Positions 10,354-20,110 of a DNA stretch of 64,000 nucleotides are shown piece after piece. The stretch spans positions 4,030,001 through 4,094,000 of the forward strand of contig JAPFFF010000003.1 in assembly GCA_039105265.1 (NCBI GenBank), written 5' to 3'. Made by a program: the position numbers and the translations under genes. Position 1 is the stretch's first letter, and every line of letters starts with the position of its first letter. The notes under the pieces were generated by a model. The model was given only the letters and a program-made list of their open reading frames with translations, was not told where the DNA came from and did no database searches. The DNA comes from Tritrichomonas musculus. Lineage: Eukaryota; Parabasalia; Tritrichomonadida; Tritrichomonadidae.

Positions 10354-10755
10354 ATGTCAGCCCAAAAAGATACAAAAAAGAAACCTCAAGAAGAAACAGA
10401 TAATAGCCAGTTATCAGCTCACGAAACGCTTATGGAAATAATTTCTTCATTACAGAAAATATCTGAGATGGAATTAAAAATACCGGAAACAATAGATGAT
10501 ACAAAACAAAAGTCAGACGATTCATCAGATAATCCAGTTCAAATTAGCTGTATATTTTGCAAACAGCCTATTGAGCGTTCAAATTTTATAGTGTCACTTC
10601 AATGCTGTGGTGCAATTGCACATATTAAATGCTTTGCAAAAATATCAGCTGATGAACAACAAATTATACCTCATCAATGCCCTAGTTGCAAAGCTAAATT
10701 CAGCTCTGAACAAATTCAGATTTGCCAGAAACTTTCAAAAATGATACCTTATTGA
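10354..10755 (+). CDS. Small RING-like zinc-finger protein
   Basis: 133 residues. Residues 1-60 are charged and disordered apart from one helix (HETLMEIISSLQKISEME). Residues 66-112 form a compact zinc-binding segment: C66-x2-C69, C84-C85-G, H90-x2-C93 and C109-x2-C112. This resembles a RING or RING-variant finger of C3HC3 type with one ligand of the usual eight not obvious (Cys85 or His107 may serve). RING proteins are usually ubiquitin ligases that bind an E2. With so small a protein it could be an adaptor in a larger ligase. The ATG at 10354 is the only sensible start. Confidence 0.7.
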   Translation: MSAQKDTKKKPQEETDNSQLSAHETLMEIISSLQKISEMELKIPETIDDTKQKSDDSSDNPVQISCIFCKQPIERSNFIVSLQCCGAIAHIKCFAKISADEQQIIPHQCPSCKAKFSSEQIQICQKLSKMIPY

Positions 10756-11061
10756 ATCTATTTATTTGTTTATTATCGAATTTATACATATCTATATTAC
10801 TAAATGTATCATTATTTTTATTCATCCTTTCTTTCTTTTTTTTTGGATATTATAAAATTATTTTAGCGTGGTGAATTAGGAGTAGTTTGTTATTTAAAAT
10901 TATACAATGAATTAAAAGTTATTCATTTTTTAATCTTCATTCAATTGAATAAAAATCTGTAATACAAATTTTGAATACATGTCACTTTTTTAATTAATTT
11001 CTGAACATGGCTTATCAATACGCTTCTTTGAAGAATATAGTTTTATTTATTTAAAAATATA

Positions 11062-13872
11062 ATGGAACAACATATAATTCAACTTATAGAAGATTTAAAT
11101 TCAACATCACCAGAGAAAAATAATGCAGCAGCTCAAGAACTTTTTCAAATTTTTCCAGAACCAATGCATTTTCCTTGCTTTCTACAATTATTAAGAACAA
11201 ATGAAAATTCATATACCAGAAAATTTGTTTTAATATTAATTGGGCGCTTTATTTCTACAATTTATAATGTCGATAATCAATATATTCTTCCTTTAATCGA
11301 GACTTTAATTAACATAATTCAAAATGATCCTGATTTTGAATCACGTTTTCACAGTTGCAAAGTTATAGCAAAACTTTCTAATAACCGTATATTACATAAT
11401 TTGGATGATATTATTGACATTTTCCTTCAAGATGAAAATCTTATACCATTCGTTTTTTTTATACTAGAAGATGCATATAGTTCTTTAAATAATTTCGAAA
11501 AATATGATAAGCGCTTAATCGAGTTATTTGAAATATATATATCATCGCCAGATTTAGAAAACCAAAAAATTGCAAAATCTTTTTTTTTGAAATTTATTCC
11601 TAATATTGATGATTCTTCTCTTCTCGATGATCCAAATTTTATTGATATTATATGTAAATCTCTAATCACGTCAATTCAACAAAATAATATCAAAAGTACA
11701 GAATATTTGACAGATGTTGCTTGCATATTTTTAGATCTAATTTCGGATCCTAATTTTGCTTTTATAAATAAATACAGCAATATCTTAATTGAACTTGCAT
11801 TTAATTGTATAAACGATAATTCAATTCCAATTCTCATCCGTGTTGTAGTTCATCAAATTTTTGAAAAGATTGATTTTATTCCTTTAGAAAAAATTTTTCA
11901 AATAATCTCACTCTCTATTAAAATGTCATGTGAAATGTGCTCTGATGAGAACATTGATAGTCAATATGATTATAGATTTAATTATGATTTCTTTTGTAAT
12001 GTACTATGCGATGAAAAATTCAAAAGCAATGGTGATTCATTCAATTTTTTCTTTTCATTTATTCAAAATTTATTAAATTCTAATAATATCAATTTTATCC
12101 AAGTTTCAATCTATTTGTTTGATGTAATTATTGACTGTTATAGTCATTTAATTGACATAATAAAAGATCCATTAATTCAAACAATTCAAATTGGCCTTAA
12201 CCAACCTTCTGAAAGCATCATTGATGACACATTTGAATTGGTTAATAAAGTTATGAAGAAAAGATCATATACATTAACACCACTATATAACAATATCATT
12301 ACTTATTTTATGACTCATGAACCATTAAAATATAACTTTGTTTTTTCTGCCTTTTGCTCATTTTTAGAAAATTTACCTGAATCACCACCAAACTTAAACG
12401 AAATAATCAATTTCTGCACAAAATCTTATCAAATTCACGATTCTCGAATTCGTTACTTTTCGATTTGCTGCTTACAAAATGCTCTCTATTACTACCGTCC
12501 TCAAGATGAAAGTGGATTTTCTTTGATTCCTATTGATTTAATGCTAAAAGATGAAGAAAATATAACTGCTGTTTTTGAAATGATTGGAAACCTTATAAAA
12601 GCATTTCCAATTAATATTAAATCAATGATTCAAAATATAATCAACATTATTAATCAAACTCTTCAAAATAATTATTATGAATTAGATAAACAAATTTGTT
12701 TTCTCATTAGGAAATTGATTGAATATTATCCGAGCACAATGAACAATTTTGTTGAACAGATACAATCAATTATATCATTTGTTTATTCATTTGTATATGA
12801 AAATAACCAAGTCGATTGGGAAAACCCAGAAGAAACAGAAATGTTTTTTGACACGCAAGGACAACATTTACTTTTAGTTGCATCCACATATAAATTTTAT
12901 GGAATTAATTATGAAATGCTGATGAGAATTTTCGATGAATTAATATACATAGAATCAAATGACTATGCAAATATAGCTGTACAGACGATTGCAGAAAAAA
13001 TTGATACTCAGTTTTTCCTAGCGAAGACTCAAATTGATTCTTTAGCAATTGCCAAAATCATTATGATAAATGGAGTTGGCAATGCATCTGATGAAATTCT
13101 ACAACATATTCTTTCAACAATTTCAAAATCGGAAGAATTTAATGATGATGTTTTTATTTTAATTAATATGTTTTTGAATTGTGGGCAAAATTTGAGAAAA
13201 CCAATTATTGAAGAAATTCAAAAAAGATCAGTAAAACAAGACTTTATTCATCAAGGATGGGCACTTTTATCTTTGGCTTACATTGCTCATTTTAATAACG
13301 ACCAAAATGAAATCTTTAATTTACTTCAATATATTCTTCAAATCATCAACACTAATGACTTAAATCAAAAGATATTATTGATTAGAGCAATAAATGTAAT
13401 TTTAATATACCATCAGAGCCAAATTCAAATTCCAAATGAAATAGCTCAAGTAGCACAAAACTTTTTTAATGATAGTTCTGCAACAAGTGATATGAAAAAT
13501 GAATGTATTTTAACTTTATTATTATTAAATCCTCAATTAGATGTTAATTATGCTCAAAATTTATTATCTAATTTATCACTTGATATTCAATCAGAAACAA
13601 CTTCTTTCTTATTTTTAGAGTCAATTAAACAATTTTCATCAATAATTGTTCAATATTATGCAAACAATAAAGAAGCGTTTGAAGATTCAATGATTAAAAT
13701 AACTTTATATGCAACTACTTCAGAGACATATGCATGGCTTCAAATAAGAAGTGAAGTTCGTAACTTTATGAAGCAATTTATGTCCAACTTTTCCGAAGAA
13801 TGGCTTATTAATTCTCTTCGACATAATGAAAATAAGATGATCATATTTCAGAAAAATATAAATATTGAATAA
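11062..13872 (+). CDS. Importin-beta-like HEAT-repeat protein (karyopherin)
   Basis: 936 residues made almost entirely of paired helices of HEAT/ARM type. The N-terminus (IIQLIEDLNSTSPEKNNAAAQELF.. ..FPCFLQLLRTNENSYTRKFVLILIGRFI) has the layout of the first repeats of importin-4/importin-5, where an average of 20 repeats wraps the cargo and RanGTP. The family is usually 1,000-1,100 residues, so this is a little short. It probably carries cargo such as ribosomal proteins or histones through the nuclear pore. The sequence is divergent and rich in Asn and Ile. Another large HEAT-repeat scaffold cannot be excluded. The stop is TAA followed by A, as in several neighbours. Confidence 0.55.
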   Translation: MEQHIIQLIEDLNSTSPEKNNAAAQELFQIFPEPMHFPCFLQLLRTNENSYTRKFVLILIGRFISTIYNVDNQYILPLIETLINIIQNDPDFESRFHSCKVIAKLSNNRILHNLDDIIDIFLQDENLIPFVFFILEDAYSSLNNFEKYDKRLIELFEIYISSPDLENQKIAKSFFLKFIPNIDDSSLLDDPNFIDIICKSLITSIQQNNIKSTEYLTDVACIFLDLISDPNFAFINKYSNILIELAFNCINDNSIPILIRVVVHQIFEKIDFIPLEKIFQIISLSIKMSCEMCSDENIDSQYDYRFNYDFFCNVLCDEKFKSNGDSFNFFFSFIQNLLNSNNINFIQVSIYLFDVIIDCYSHLIDIIKDPLIQTIQIGLNQPSESIIDDTFELVNKVMKKRSYTLTPLYNNIITYFMTHEPLKYNFVFSAFCSFLENLPESPPNLNEIINFCTKSYQIHDSRIRYFSICCLQNALYYYRPQDESGFSLIPIDLMLKDEENITAVFEMIGNLIKAFPINIKSMIQNIINIINQTLQNNYYELDKQICFLIRKLIEYYPSTMNNFVEQIQSIISFVYSFVYENNQVDWENPEETEMFFDTQGQHLLLVASTYKFYGINYEMLMRIFDELIYIESNDYANIAVQTIAEKIDTQFFLAKTQIDSLAIAKIIMINGVGNASDEILQHILSTISKSEEFNDDVFILINMFLNCGQNLRKPIIEEIQKRSVKQDFIHQGWALLSLAYIAHFNNDQNEIFNLLQYILQIINTNDLNQKILLIRAINVILIYHQSQIQIPNEIAQVAQNFFNDSSATSDMKNECILTLLLLNPQLDVNYAQNLLSNLSLDIQSETTSFLFLESIKQFSSIIVQYYANNKEAFEDSMIKITLYATTSETYAWLQIRSEVRNFMKQFMSNFSEEWLINSLRHNENKMIIFQKNINIE

Positions 13873-13999
13873 AAATAAATGACTGTTTTCAAACTCCTTA
13901 TTTTTTTGTCATGATCTTCAAGCTTCAATTATGAGAATATTAAAGGAATACATGTTTTCATGAAATCTGTTATATTTTCAGGTAACCTTATTTATGCGA

Positions 14000-14074
14000 A
14001 GCGATGTGGAACAGTTGGTTGAGTTCGTGAGGCTCATAACCTCAAGGTCGGTGGTTCGAGTCCACTCATCGCTC
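14000..14074 (+). tRNA. tRNA-Met (anticodon CAT)
   Basis: All arms fold: acceptor AGCGATG (14000-14006) with CATCGCT (14067-14073), D-stem GAAC/GTTC, anticodon stem TGAGG/CCTCA with loop CTCATAA (anticodon CAT), five-base variable loop, and T-stem GGTGG/CCACT with loop TTCGAGT. The A box TGGAACAGTTGG (14007-14018) and B box GGTTCGAGTCC (14053-14063) are present. There is no intron. The first pair A1:U72 is the mark of eukaryotic initiator tRNA, but the T-loop (T54, T60) and the anticodon stem (only two G:C pairs beside the loop) look like elongator tRNA. The discriminator base is C. A run of T follows as pol III terminator. Confidence 0.93.
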
Positions 14075-14083
14075 TTTTTTTTT
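14075..14083 (+). terminator. RNA polymerase III terminator (T9)
   Basis: Nine consecutive T directly after the tRNA 3' end, the standard pol III stop. Confidence 0.85.
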
Positions 14084-14258
14084 AATTACCTCCTCTACTT
14101 ATTTTATATAAATTCATTTTTTCTCTTATTACATACAAAACTAATAATAAGGTAAGACCTATATTATCATAAGATATATCTTTTTTATATAACAAAACAA
14201 AACTCTAAAAAATAGAAAGTATTCTATATAAAATATATTAAAATATACTCAAAACATA

Positions 14259-15386
14259 TTATAATTCATCATCTATTAATTCTGGAACTCGAGATAAGAA
14301 TTTTTCGAATTTTTTAAGATCAATTTTGAAATTAGAAAGATATGTTATCTGATAATAGCGGTAAAAAGTTTGACCAATTAAAAGAGAATTAGACCATACT
14401 GCCATATGCGAAAAAGATGGGATTTCATCTTTCGATTTTTGATCAGGATAAAGACCATTTGGCTTTATCGGCATTATTTCAATTATTACAGCAGATTTAG
14501 GAGCAAAAAATTGATTATACATTCCTCCACCATGAGCACCAATAATTGCTCTTGCTTGAGAAAAAAGCTGTATTGTTTCGTCTAATGTATAATTATGATG
14601 ATCATATATAACCACGTTATTCTTACCATAAATTTGAAAAATCATTTCAATTAATTCATCTTCATTTAATATAAATCGCTGATTGTAATATGAATTAGAC
14701 ATTTTTCGCGAAATAAAAATAATTTTCTTTGGAGGATTTGTTGGAATCTTTAAAAATCTTCTCAAGTTTACAAAATAATGAGGATGAACTCTTGGGGTTG
14801 ACTCAATGTAAACAAGATTTTCTGCAGTATAATTTTTGTTGACTTTTGAAAAAATCACTTCTTTAAAACCCATTCTTTGCCATAATTTTGGAACATTTGG
14901 AAAAAGTTGAGAAGTGTCTACAACAATATTGATTTTTTTTAGGTCTAATCCCATTACATCAATAGCTACACTTAGTTGAGGACCAATGTTATCAAAGAAA
15001 TGTTGGAAATAGTGACCCCAATGGCCTGTCATTATAAGCAATAATTGATAATCTGTTTTTTTTGCTTGTTTTGGAGCAGTTTTAGTATTAATGAAATGCG
15101 TAACATTTGATAAATTTGGATATGGTAAAAAGACAGATCCATTTCTAACTAATCGAACAACAGCACAATGATCACTTTTATTTGTGTCAATAAAATGACG
15201 CATATTTTCTGGCTGAACCCAGAAAAGTTCTTCATACTTTGGTTTAAGCCCACGAGGAAGCGACCAGTTAAAAGGAGGGTGACAAATTCGATATTGACGC
15301 CAGTATCCATTATATGAAACTTTAACAGGGTATGCGCTACTTAAATTGATCAAAGAAGAACATGAAATAACAAGGAATAGAATCAT
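14259..15386 (-). CDS. GT61-family glycosyltransferase (DUF563; xylosyltransferase/EOGT-like)
   Basis: 375 residues. Residues 1-18 (MILFLVISCSSLINLSSA) form a cleavable signal peptide or short anchor, which places the enzyme in the secretory lumen. The centre has MTGHWGHYFQHFFDNIGPQL and the C-terminal half has KKIIFISRKMSN..YNQRFILNEDELI and ARAIIGAHGGGMYNQFFAP, the two conserved blocks of glycosyltransferase family 61. This family includes plant beta-1,2-xylosyltransferase and EGF-domain O-GlcNAc transferase. Trichomonads carry xylose on some N-glycans, so a xylosyltransferase is a reasonable guess, but the acceptor cannot be read from sequence. Several N-glycosylation sequons (NWS, NKS, NLS, NVT, NYT) fit a lumenal protein. 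Length is within the family range. Confidence 0.8.
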   Translation of the reverse strand: MILFLVISCSSLINLSSAYPVKVSYNGYWRQYRICHPPFNWSLPRGLKPKYEELFWVQPENMRHFIDTNKSDHCAVVRLVRNGSVFLPYPNLSNVTHFINTKTAPKQAKKTDYQLLLIMTGHWGHYFQHFFDNIGPQLSVAIDVMGLDLKKINIVVDTSQLFPNVPKLWQRMGFKEVIFSKVNKNYTAENLVYIESTPRVHPHYFVNLRRFLKIPTNPPKKIIFISRKMSNSYYNQRFILNEDELIEMIFQIYGKNNVVIYDHHNYTLDETIQLFSQARAIIGAHGGGMYNQFFAPKSAVIIEIMPIKPNGLYPDQKSKDEIPSFSHMAVWSNSLLIGQTFYRYYQITYLSNFKIDLKKFEKFLSRVPELIDDEL

Positions 15387-15650
15387 GTAAATTTAAATTC
15401 AATTTTGATGTGTTAAAAATTAGCATATTCATAAAAAGTGGAAGTTTGACCAAATAATGATTTCAAATAAATCTCAATCTACTTCACTAAAAAGATACAA
15501 ATAGATCAGTTAAACAAATAAAAATCATAAAATATTACTCTAAATCCACTTTGTAATGATGATTAAAGACTAAATATTACGCTTTCTTGCATTTTATGTT
15601 CAGCCATATAGCATCTCAATTTTCAAAACTCTAAATATTTTATTAAAAAT

Positions 15651-16511
15651 ATGATTCCGATATCAGGAATCATTGGAGACCAAATACTTGACACCGTTGG
15701 ACCTTCATGGTATATTGTTTTAATTGTCTTAAGTAATTTATTGCTATGCAGAATCGCTTATCGAAAGAAATCATTGGCTTTCTCAGGAACAGTAGCAACT
15801 TTATTTGTTGGCGTTTTCGTTTTTTGGAATTTGGGATTTTATGGATGGATGATATTAATAATTTTTTTTGTGTCATCAACTATATTAACAAAGATTGCGC
15901 GACCTTATTCAATGCGAGTTGCAATTGGAATTCAGAAAAAAGGTGGATGCCGTGACTATATGCAAGTGATTGCAAATGGTGGACCAGCTACAGTTTGCGC
16001 AATTTTATATGGCTTAACAGGTGACCATATTTATCTTATGTTATTTGGATGTGCTGTAGCAGAAGCAAATTCAGACACATGGGCTGGCGAAATAGGAATT
16101 TTAAGTGAACAGCCTCCAGTACTCATTACTACTTTTAAAGAATGTGAGCAAGGCTTATCAGGCGGAGTCACAATCCTCGGAACATTTGGCGGATTTTGCG
16201 GTTCTTTCTTAATTGCTATTTTTTGGTATATCTTTTATCGTAAAATGGGTGATTTCGACTACTTTTCAGACACAATTATTATTGCTTTATCAGGATTTAC
16301 CGGATGCTTAATGGATTCCATTTTAGGATGTACTGTTCAAGGGCATTATTACGATGAATCTACAGATAGAATAACAGAACATTCAATCAGAAATGGTGTG
16401 AAATTACCACTTTGCAGAGGAGTTTCTTTTATAGATAATGATATTGTTAACTTACTCAGCAATAATTATTCAATTATTTTTGGTTATGTCTTACAAACTT
16501 GCCTTTCATAA
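15651..16511 (+). CDS. TMEM19/VTE6-like polytopic membrane protein (DUF92)
   Basis: 286 residues with six or seven hydrophobic segments. The family signatures are present: AEANSDTWAGEIG (near residue 140), a Gly-rich LSGGVTILGTFGGFCGS, then GFTGCLMDSILGCTVQGHYYD and CRGVSFIDNDIVNLLSN. These match DUF92, which contains animal TMEM19 and plant VTE6 (phytyl-phosphate kinase). The conserved acidic residues (E, D, D) sit between membrane segments, as in CTP-dependent prenol kinases. A role in dolichol or isoprenyl phosphate recycling at the ER is inferred, not shown. The start ATG at 15651 is 264 bases from the divergent GT61 gene. The stop TAA is followed by AA. Confidence 0.8.
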   Translation: MIPISGIIGDQILDTVGPSWYIVLIVLSNLLLCRIAYRKKSLAFSGTVATLFVGVFVFWNLGFYGWMILIIFFVSSTILTKIARPYSMRVAIGIQKKGGCRDYMQVIANGGPATVCAILYGLTGDHIYLMLFGCAVAEANSDTWAGEIGILSEQPPVLITTFKECEQGLSGGVTILGTFGGFCGSFLIAIFWYIFYRKMGDFDYFSDTIIIALSGFTGCLMDSILGCTVQGHYYDESTDRITEHSIRNGVKLPLCRGVSFIDNDIVNLLSNNYSIIFGYVLQTCLS

Positions 16512-16800
16512 AATACAATCTATATATAAATTTTACTCGTTATTTTTTATTTAAAAATTCAATTAACTGACCATCTTATTTGTGCTACTATTTGGTCAAA
16601 AAATATTTTCTATCAATTATTTATAACTTATTTATCAATTTTTTATTCATCTCAAATTGTGAAAAATAAAAAGTATTATTTTTTTTTTATATCATCTTCT
16701 ATTACTTCGATTTAATAAACACATTTGCAATAAAAAATATTCATGTGTAATCAATATTTTTTAAAATTTTGAATTTAATGAACAAAATTTTCAGATTAAT

Positions 16801-17946
16801 ATGAAGTCAGACGTATCAACAAACTCTGTAATATGCCTTCACCCTGTACTTGAAGAAAGAGGGAAAGTTAAAGGAGCTGATGATGCTTATCGTGTTTCAC
16901 TAAAAGACTGCCTTGCATGCAGTGGGTGCGCAATTACTGAAGATGATCTTAATTTACTAGCTCACCAAGATCCTACTAAGGTTTTGGAAAATATTCGTGA
17001 ACATCCTAATTTTTCAGCATTAATTTCAACGGCATCTTTATCAAATTTAGCTGCTTCACGAGGATGGTCAATTCAAAAAGCATTTAGCGCAATGTCTTCG
17101 TTTTTAACATCTCTTGGTGCTTCATACGTAACTCATGATGGCTTATGGCAAATGGTATGGAGATATTTATTAATTGATTTTTATAAGGAAAATGAAAAAA
17201 GCATTCAAAAACCACTTATAATATCTCGTTGCGCAGGAGCAGTAATGTTCTTTGAAAGAAAAACAAAATATGCAAATTTACTAGCCCAATTTAAACCTTT
17301 TCCGCAATTATTTGCTCTTTACCAAAAACATTTATCAAAGAATCCATCATCATTTGTCATGAATGTTGCACCATGCTATGACAGAAAGTTGGAAACAGGC
17401 CGATTTCCTGGTGACGTTGATGCAGCAATGGCTGTTGGAGAAATTGATAATATGATAAATGATACTCATGCAAGTTCTGAACCTGATGAATCACATATAA
17501 GTGTTCCCCCATTTGCACCAGATAATGATGCACTATTTATGCTAAAAGTACTCGCTAAAGATTCAGGAATTGCTGACGAAATTACCATTAAAGAATCTGG
17601 AAATACAATCGAATATCATTGCGGGAATATATGCTCTGCATTTATTTGTGGAGAAGCAGCCTTAAGGAGATTATGTGCAAACATCGATAGAAACAAATGT
17701 AGGTTTGATATAGTTGAGGCTGATCTTTGCCCGAATGCTTGCATGGCAGGCGGAGGTTTAATAAGAGCTGATACTCCAAGTAAAAGAAGGGAATTAGTAT
17801 CAAATACAATTTCATTACACAAAGATTTTGAAACTTATGATATTGATGAAAAAGAAATTTTATCAATTGTTCAACAATTGAAGCAACAGGATATTTCTGC
17901 AAAATATGCTTCTGAACCTCCAAAAAAAGACGATTTCACTTTTTAA
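16801..17946 (+). CDS. NAR1: Nar1/CIAO3-like cytosolic Fe-S assembly protein
   Basis: 381 residues related to Fe-only hydrogenase. N-terminal cluster ligands: Cys12 and C37-x2-C40-x2-C43 (DCLACSGC). C-terminal cluster ligands: Cys144 (SRCAG), Cys192 (APCYDRKLE) and C310-x3-C314 (LCPNACMAGGG). All eight Cys expected for Nar1/NARFL/CIAO3 are there. The pattern APCYDRKLE and the lack of further ferredoxin-like domains separate it from the hydrogenosomal hydrogenases of trichomonads. Nar1 passes 4Fe-4S clusters to the CIA targeting complex in the cytosol. Clients would include the XPD helicase encoded at 31377. The protein is roughly 100 residues shorter than usual, mostly in the middle. The C-terminal PPKKDDFTF replaces the usual Trp end. 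Confidence 0.85.
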   Translation: MKSDVSTNSVICLHPVLEERGKVKGADDAYRVSLKDCLACSGCAITEDDLNLLAHQDPTKVLENIREHPNFSALISTASLSNLAASRGWSIQKAFSAMSSFLTSLGASYVTHDGLWQMVWRYLLIDFYKENEKSIQKPLIISRCAGAVMFFERKTKYANLLAQFKPFPQLFALYQKHLSKNPSSFVMNVAPCYDRKLETGRFPGDVDAAMAVGEIDNMINDTHASSEPDESHISVPPFAPDNDALFMLKVLAKDSGIADEITIKESGNTIEYHCGNICSAFICGEAALRRLCANIDRNKCRFDIVEADLCPNACMAGGGLIRADTPSKRRELVSNTISLHKDFETYDIDEKEILSIVQQLKQQDISAKYASEPPKKDDFTF

Positions 17947-18184
17947 AATTTGATTTGGAGAAATCCTTGAAGCAAAATTTATTGGACAAATTAATTTCAT
18001 TTTTTATATATGTTTCTATTTGATATATACAATATAATAAAATTTTATTGATATTTATTGATGATTTTCAAGATTTTTTAATAGAAAAATTAGTGAATTT
18101 ATTTGGTCGACCATTATTTTGAGAATGGTCTGTTTGATTTTGAAATTGAAAGGATGAATTTTAGTGGTCGTCAATTTAGCTAAA

Positions 18185-19924
18185 ATGTCGATGAATCCAA
18201 TGAATGAAGATAGTTCAGATTCGGAAGATGAAGCTTCAATTAATATTGTTGGCGATATTCCACTTGAATGGTATGATCAATTTGGTCACATTGGATATAC
18301 CGCAACGGGCGAAAAAGTAATTCCAAAAGAAAGGCCAAACCCAATTGATGAAGTTATCGAACGTTCTACAAATCCAAATTGGTGGCGAAAAATTTATGAT
18401 AGACTCAGTGGAGAGTATAAAACAATTTCTTCTGAAGACCTTGATTTAATTGATCGAATCAGAAATGGCAAAGTTGCATTAAAAGATTTCAAACTTCAAC
18501 TTCCTTTCAAAGAAAAAGAGTATGAAGATAAAAACTATCCATTAACTAATTCATATGTTAGAAAAGAACACTTTCAACCATCTCAATCAGCCCTTAAAAA
18601 AGTCGCGAAATATATAGCTGCAATTCGTGCAGGTGAGTTAGAAGAAAAAAACGAAGAACCTGAAGAACAAATCGATATATGGTCTGAAGATTTTTGGGCT
18701 CGCCCACAGAAACGAAGAGGCCGTCCTCCTCCAAAAATGGATAAACCTGATACAAGTGATTCATACAATCCTTCAGGTGGAAATTCTTTTCTCGAAATTG
18801 ACGCGTACAAAGATCTTACACGAGAATGGTTTGAAAGATGCCAAAATCTTTATCTTTGCCCACGTGAAAAACGAGCCAAACTTCCAGAAACAGCAGCAGA
18901 ATTATTACCTGAATTACCAGATCCTGAAAAGCTCAAACCATTCCCAACTGCAGAATCAATTCGTTATGTTGGGCATAAGGCAAGAGTAAGGTGTATTGAT
19001 GTTTCTCCATCTGGAGCATTAATTGCATCAGGAAGTAGTGATGGAGAACTTCGTATTTGGGAACTTCAAACAGGATTTTGCTTGAAAACTATTAATCTTA
19101 GTGAACTTGTTGGAAAAGAAAGCCCAGTGCTGAGCATCGCATTTTGTCCATCAAAAGAACGATCTTTCGTTGCAGTTTGCTGTGGAAAATATGCATTTCT
19201 GATCAAACTTCACGACGATTTTGAATTTCCAGAACCAACAGAAGAACTTATTCAAATGAACGAAAACATTATGGCAATCATGCATCCTCGAATAATTCAA
19301 ATGCGTCAATGCGTTTTTAACCGATCTGGTACTTTCATGGCTCTTCTTGGCCAATCAAGACTTGTTTTTATTCATAATACAAATACATGGGAATACAGAA
19401 CTCCGATTACATCAGCCAAATCTTTCATTCAAGCTGTTCAATTTCACCCAACTTCGCCTCAATTCTTTGTTGCAACTCACCATCACATATTTGTATATGA
19501 CTTAAAAGAAAAGAAAAAATTACTACAACTTCGTCCCAATGTTCAATGGGTTTCATCTATTGATGTCCATCCAACTGGTGAACACGTTATTGCTGGATCT
19601 TTCGATGGTAGAGCATTTTGGTTTGATAAAGAACTTCAATCTACTCCATATAAAGTTATTAGAAATCATAATGGTCCTGTTAGAGATGTTAAATTCCACA
19701 AAAGATTTCCACTGTTCGCTACATGCTCAGATGACACAAATATTATTGTATTCCATGGCCAAGTTTATGATAGTTTAGTTAAAAACCCATTGATTGTTCC
19801 TGTAAAAGAATTATCAGGACATAATCAAAATGGCAATTTAGGCGTACTTGCACTTGCTTGGCATCCAACCCAACCTTGGCTTATTTCTTCAGGAGCAGAT
19901 CATACAATTAGACTTTGGTGTTAA
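18185..19924 (+). CDS. BOP1: BOP1/Erb1 ribosome biogenesis factor
   Basis: 579 residues from ATG 18185; the in-frame GTG at 18164 is not needed. Residues about 25-270 match the BOP1 N-terminal domain (IPLEWYDQFGHIGYTATGEKVIP, then NPNWWRKIYDRLSGEYKTISSEDLDLIDRIRNG). The C-terminal half is a WD40 propeller (GHKARVRCIDVSPSGALIAS.. ..DGELRIWEL; the last blade ends GADHTIRLWC). BOP1 with PES1 and WDR12 forms the PeBoW complex needed for 27S/32S pre-rRNA processing and 60S subunit assembly in the nucleolus. It is shorter than animal BOP1 (about 750), mainly by loss of the acidic N-terminal extension. An acidic patch (EDSSDSEDEAS) remains. The ending is a plain TAA. Confidence 0.93.
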   Translation: MSMNPMNEDSSDSEDEASINIVGDIPLEWYDQFGHIGYTATGEKVIPKERPNPIDEVIERSTNPNWWRKIYDRLSGEYKTISSEDLDLIDRIRNGKVALKDFKLQLPFKEKEYEDKNYPLTNSYVRKEHFQPSQSALKKVAKYIAAIRAGELEEKNEEPEEQIDIWSEDFWARPQKRRGRPPPKMDKPDTSDSYNPSGGNSFLEIDAYKDLTREWFERCQNLYLCPREKRAKLPETAAELLPELPDPEKLKPFPTAESIRYVGHKARVRCIDVSPSGALIASGSSDGELRIWELQTGFCLKTINLSELVGKESPVLSIAFCPSKERSFVAVCCGKYAFLIKLHDDFEFPEPTEELIQMNENIMAIMHPRIIQMRQCVFNRSGTFMALLGQSRLVFIHNTNTWEYRTPITSAKSFIQAVQFHPTSPQFFVATHHHIFVYDLKEKKKLLQLRPNVQWVSSIDVHPTGEHVIAGSFDGRAFWFDKELQSTPYKVIRNHNGPVRDVKFHKRFPLFATCSDDTNIIVFHGQVYDSLVKNPLIVPVKELSGHNQNGNLGVLALAWHPTQPWLISSGADHTIRLWC

Positions 19925-20110
19925 TTATTATTTTTAATTTTTTTTTTTTTATATAAAAGTTTATACTTATTATATTATATTTGCATTTAGAATGAGATTG
20001 GTACATGAACATAATTAAAATGAGAGATTTCTAAGTATATATTTATAAATAAAATTACATATATTATAACCAATGACCATAGATGGAGGAATTGAATAAC
20101 TATTAAAAAA

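Noticed and set aside
16801-17946. Hydrogenosomal Fe-only hydrogenase
   Set aside because: The Cys arrangement and APCYDRKLE fit Nar1/CIAO3; the ferredoxin-like extra domains and a hydrogenosomal targeting leader are missing.
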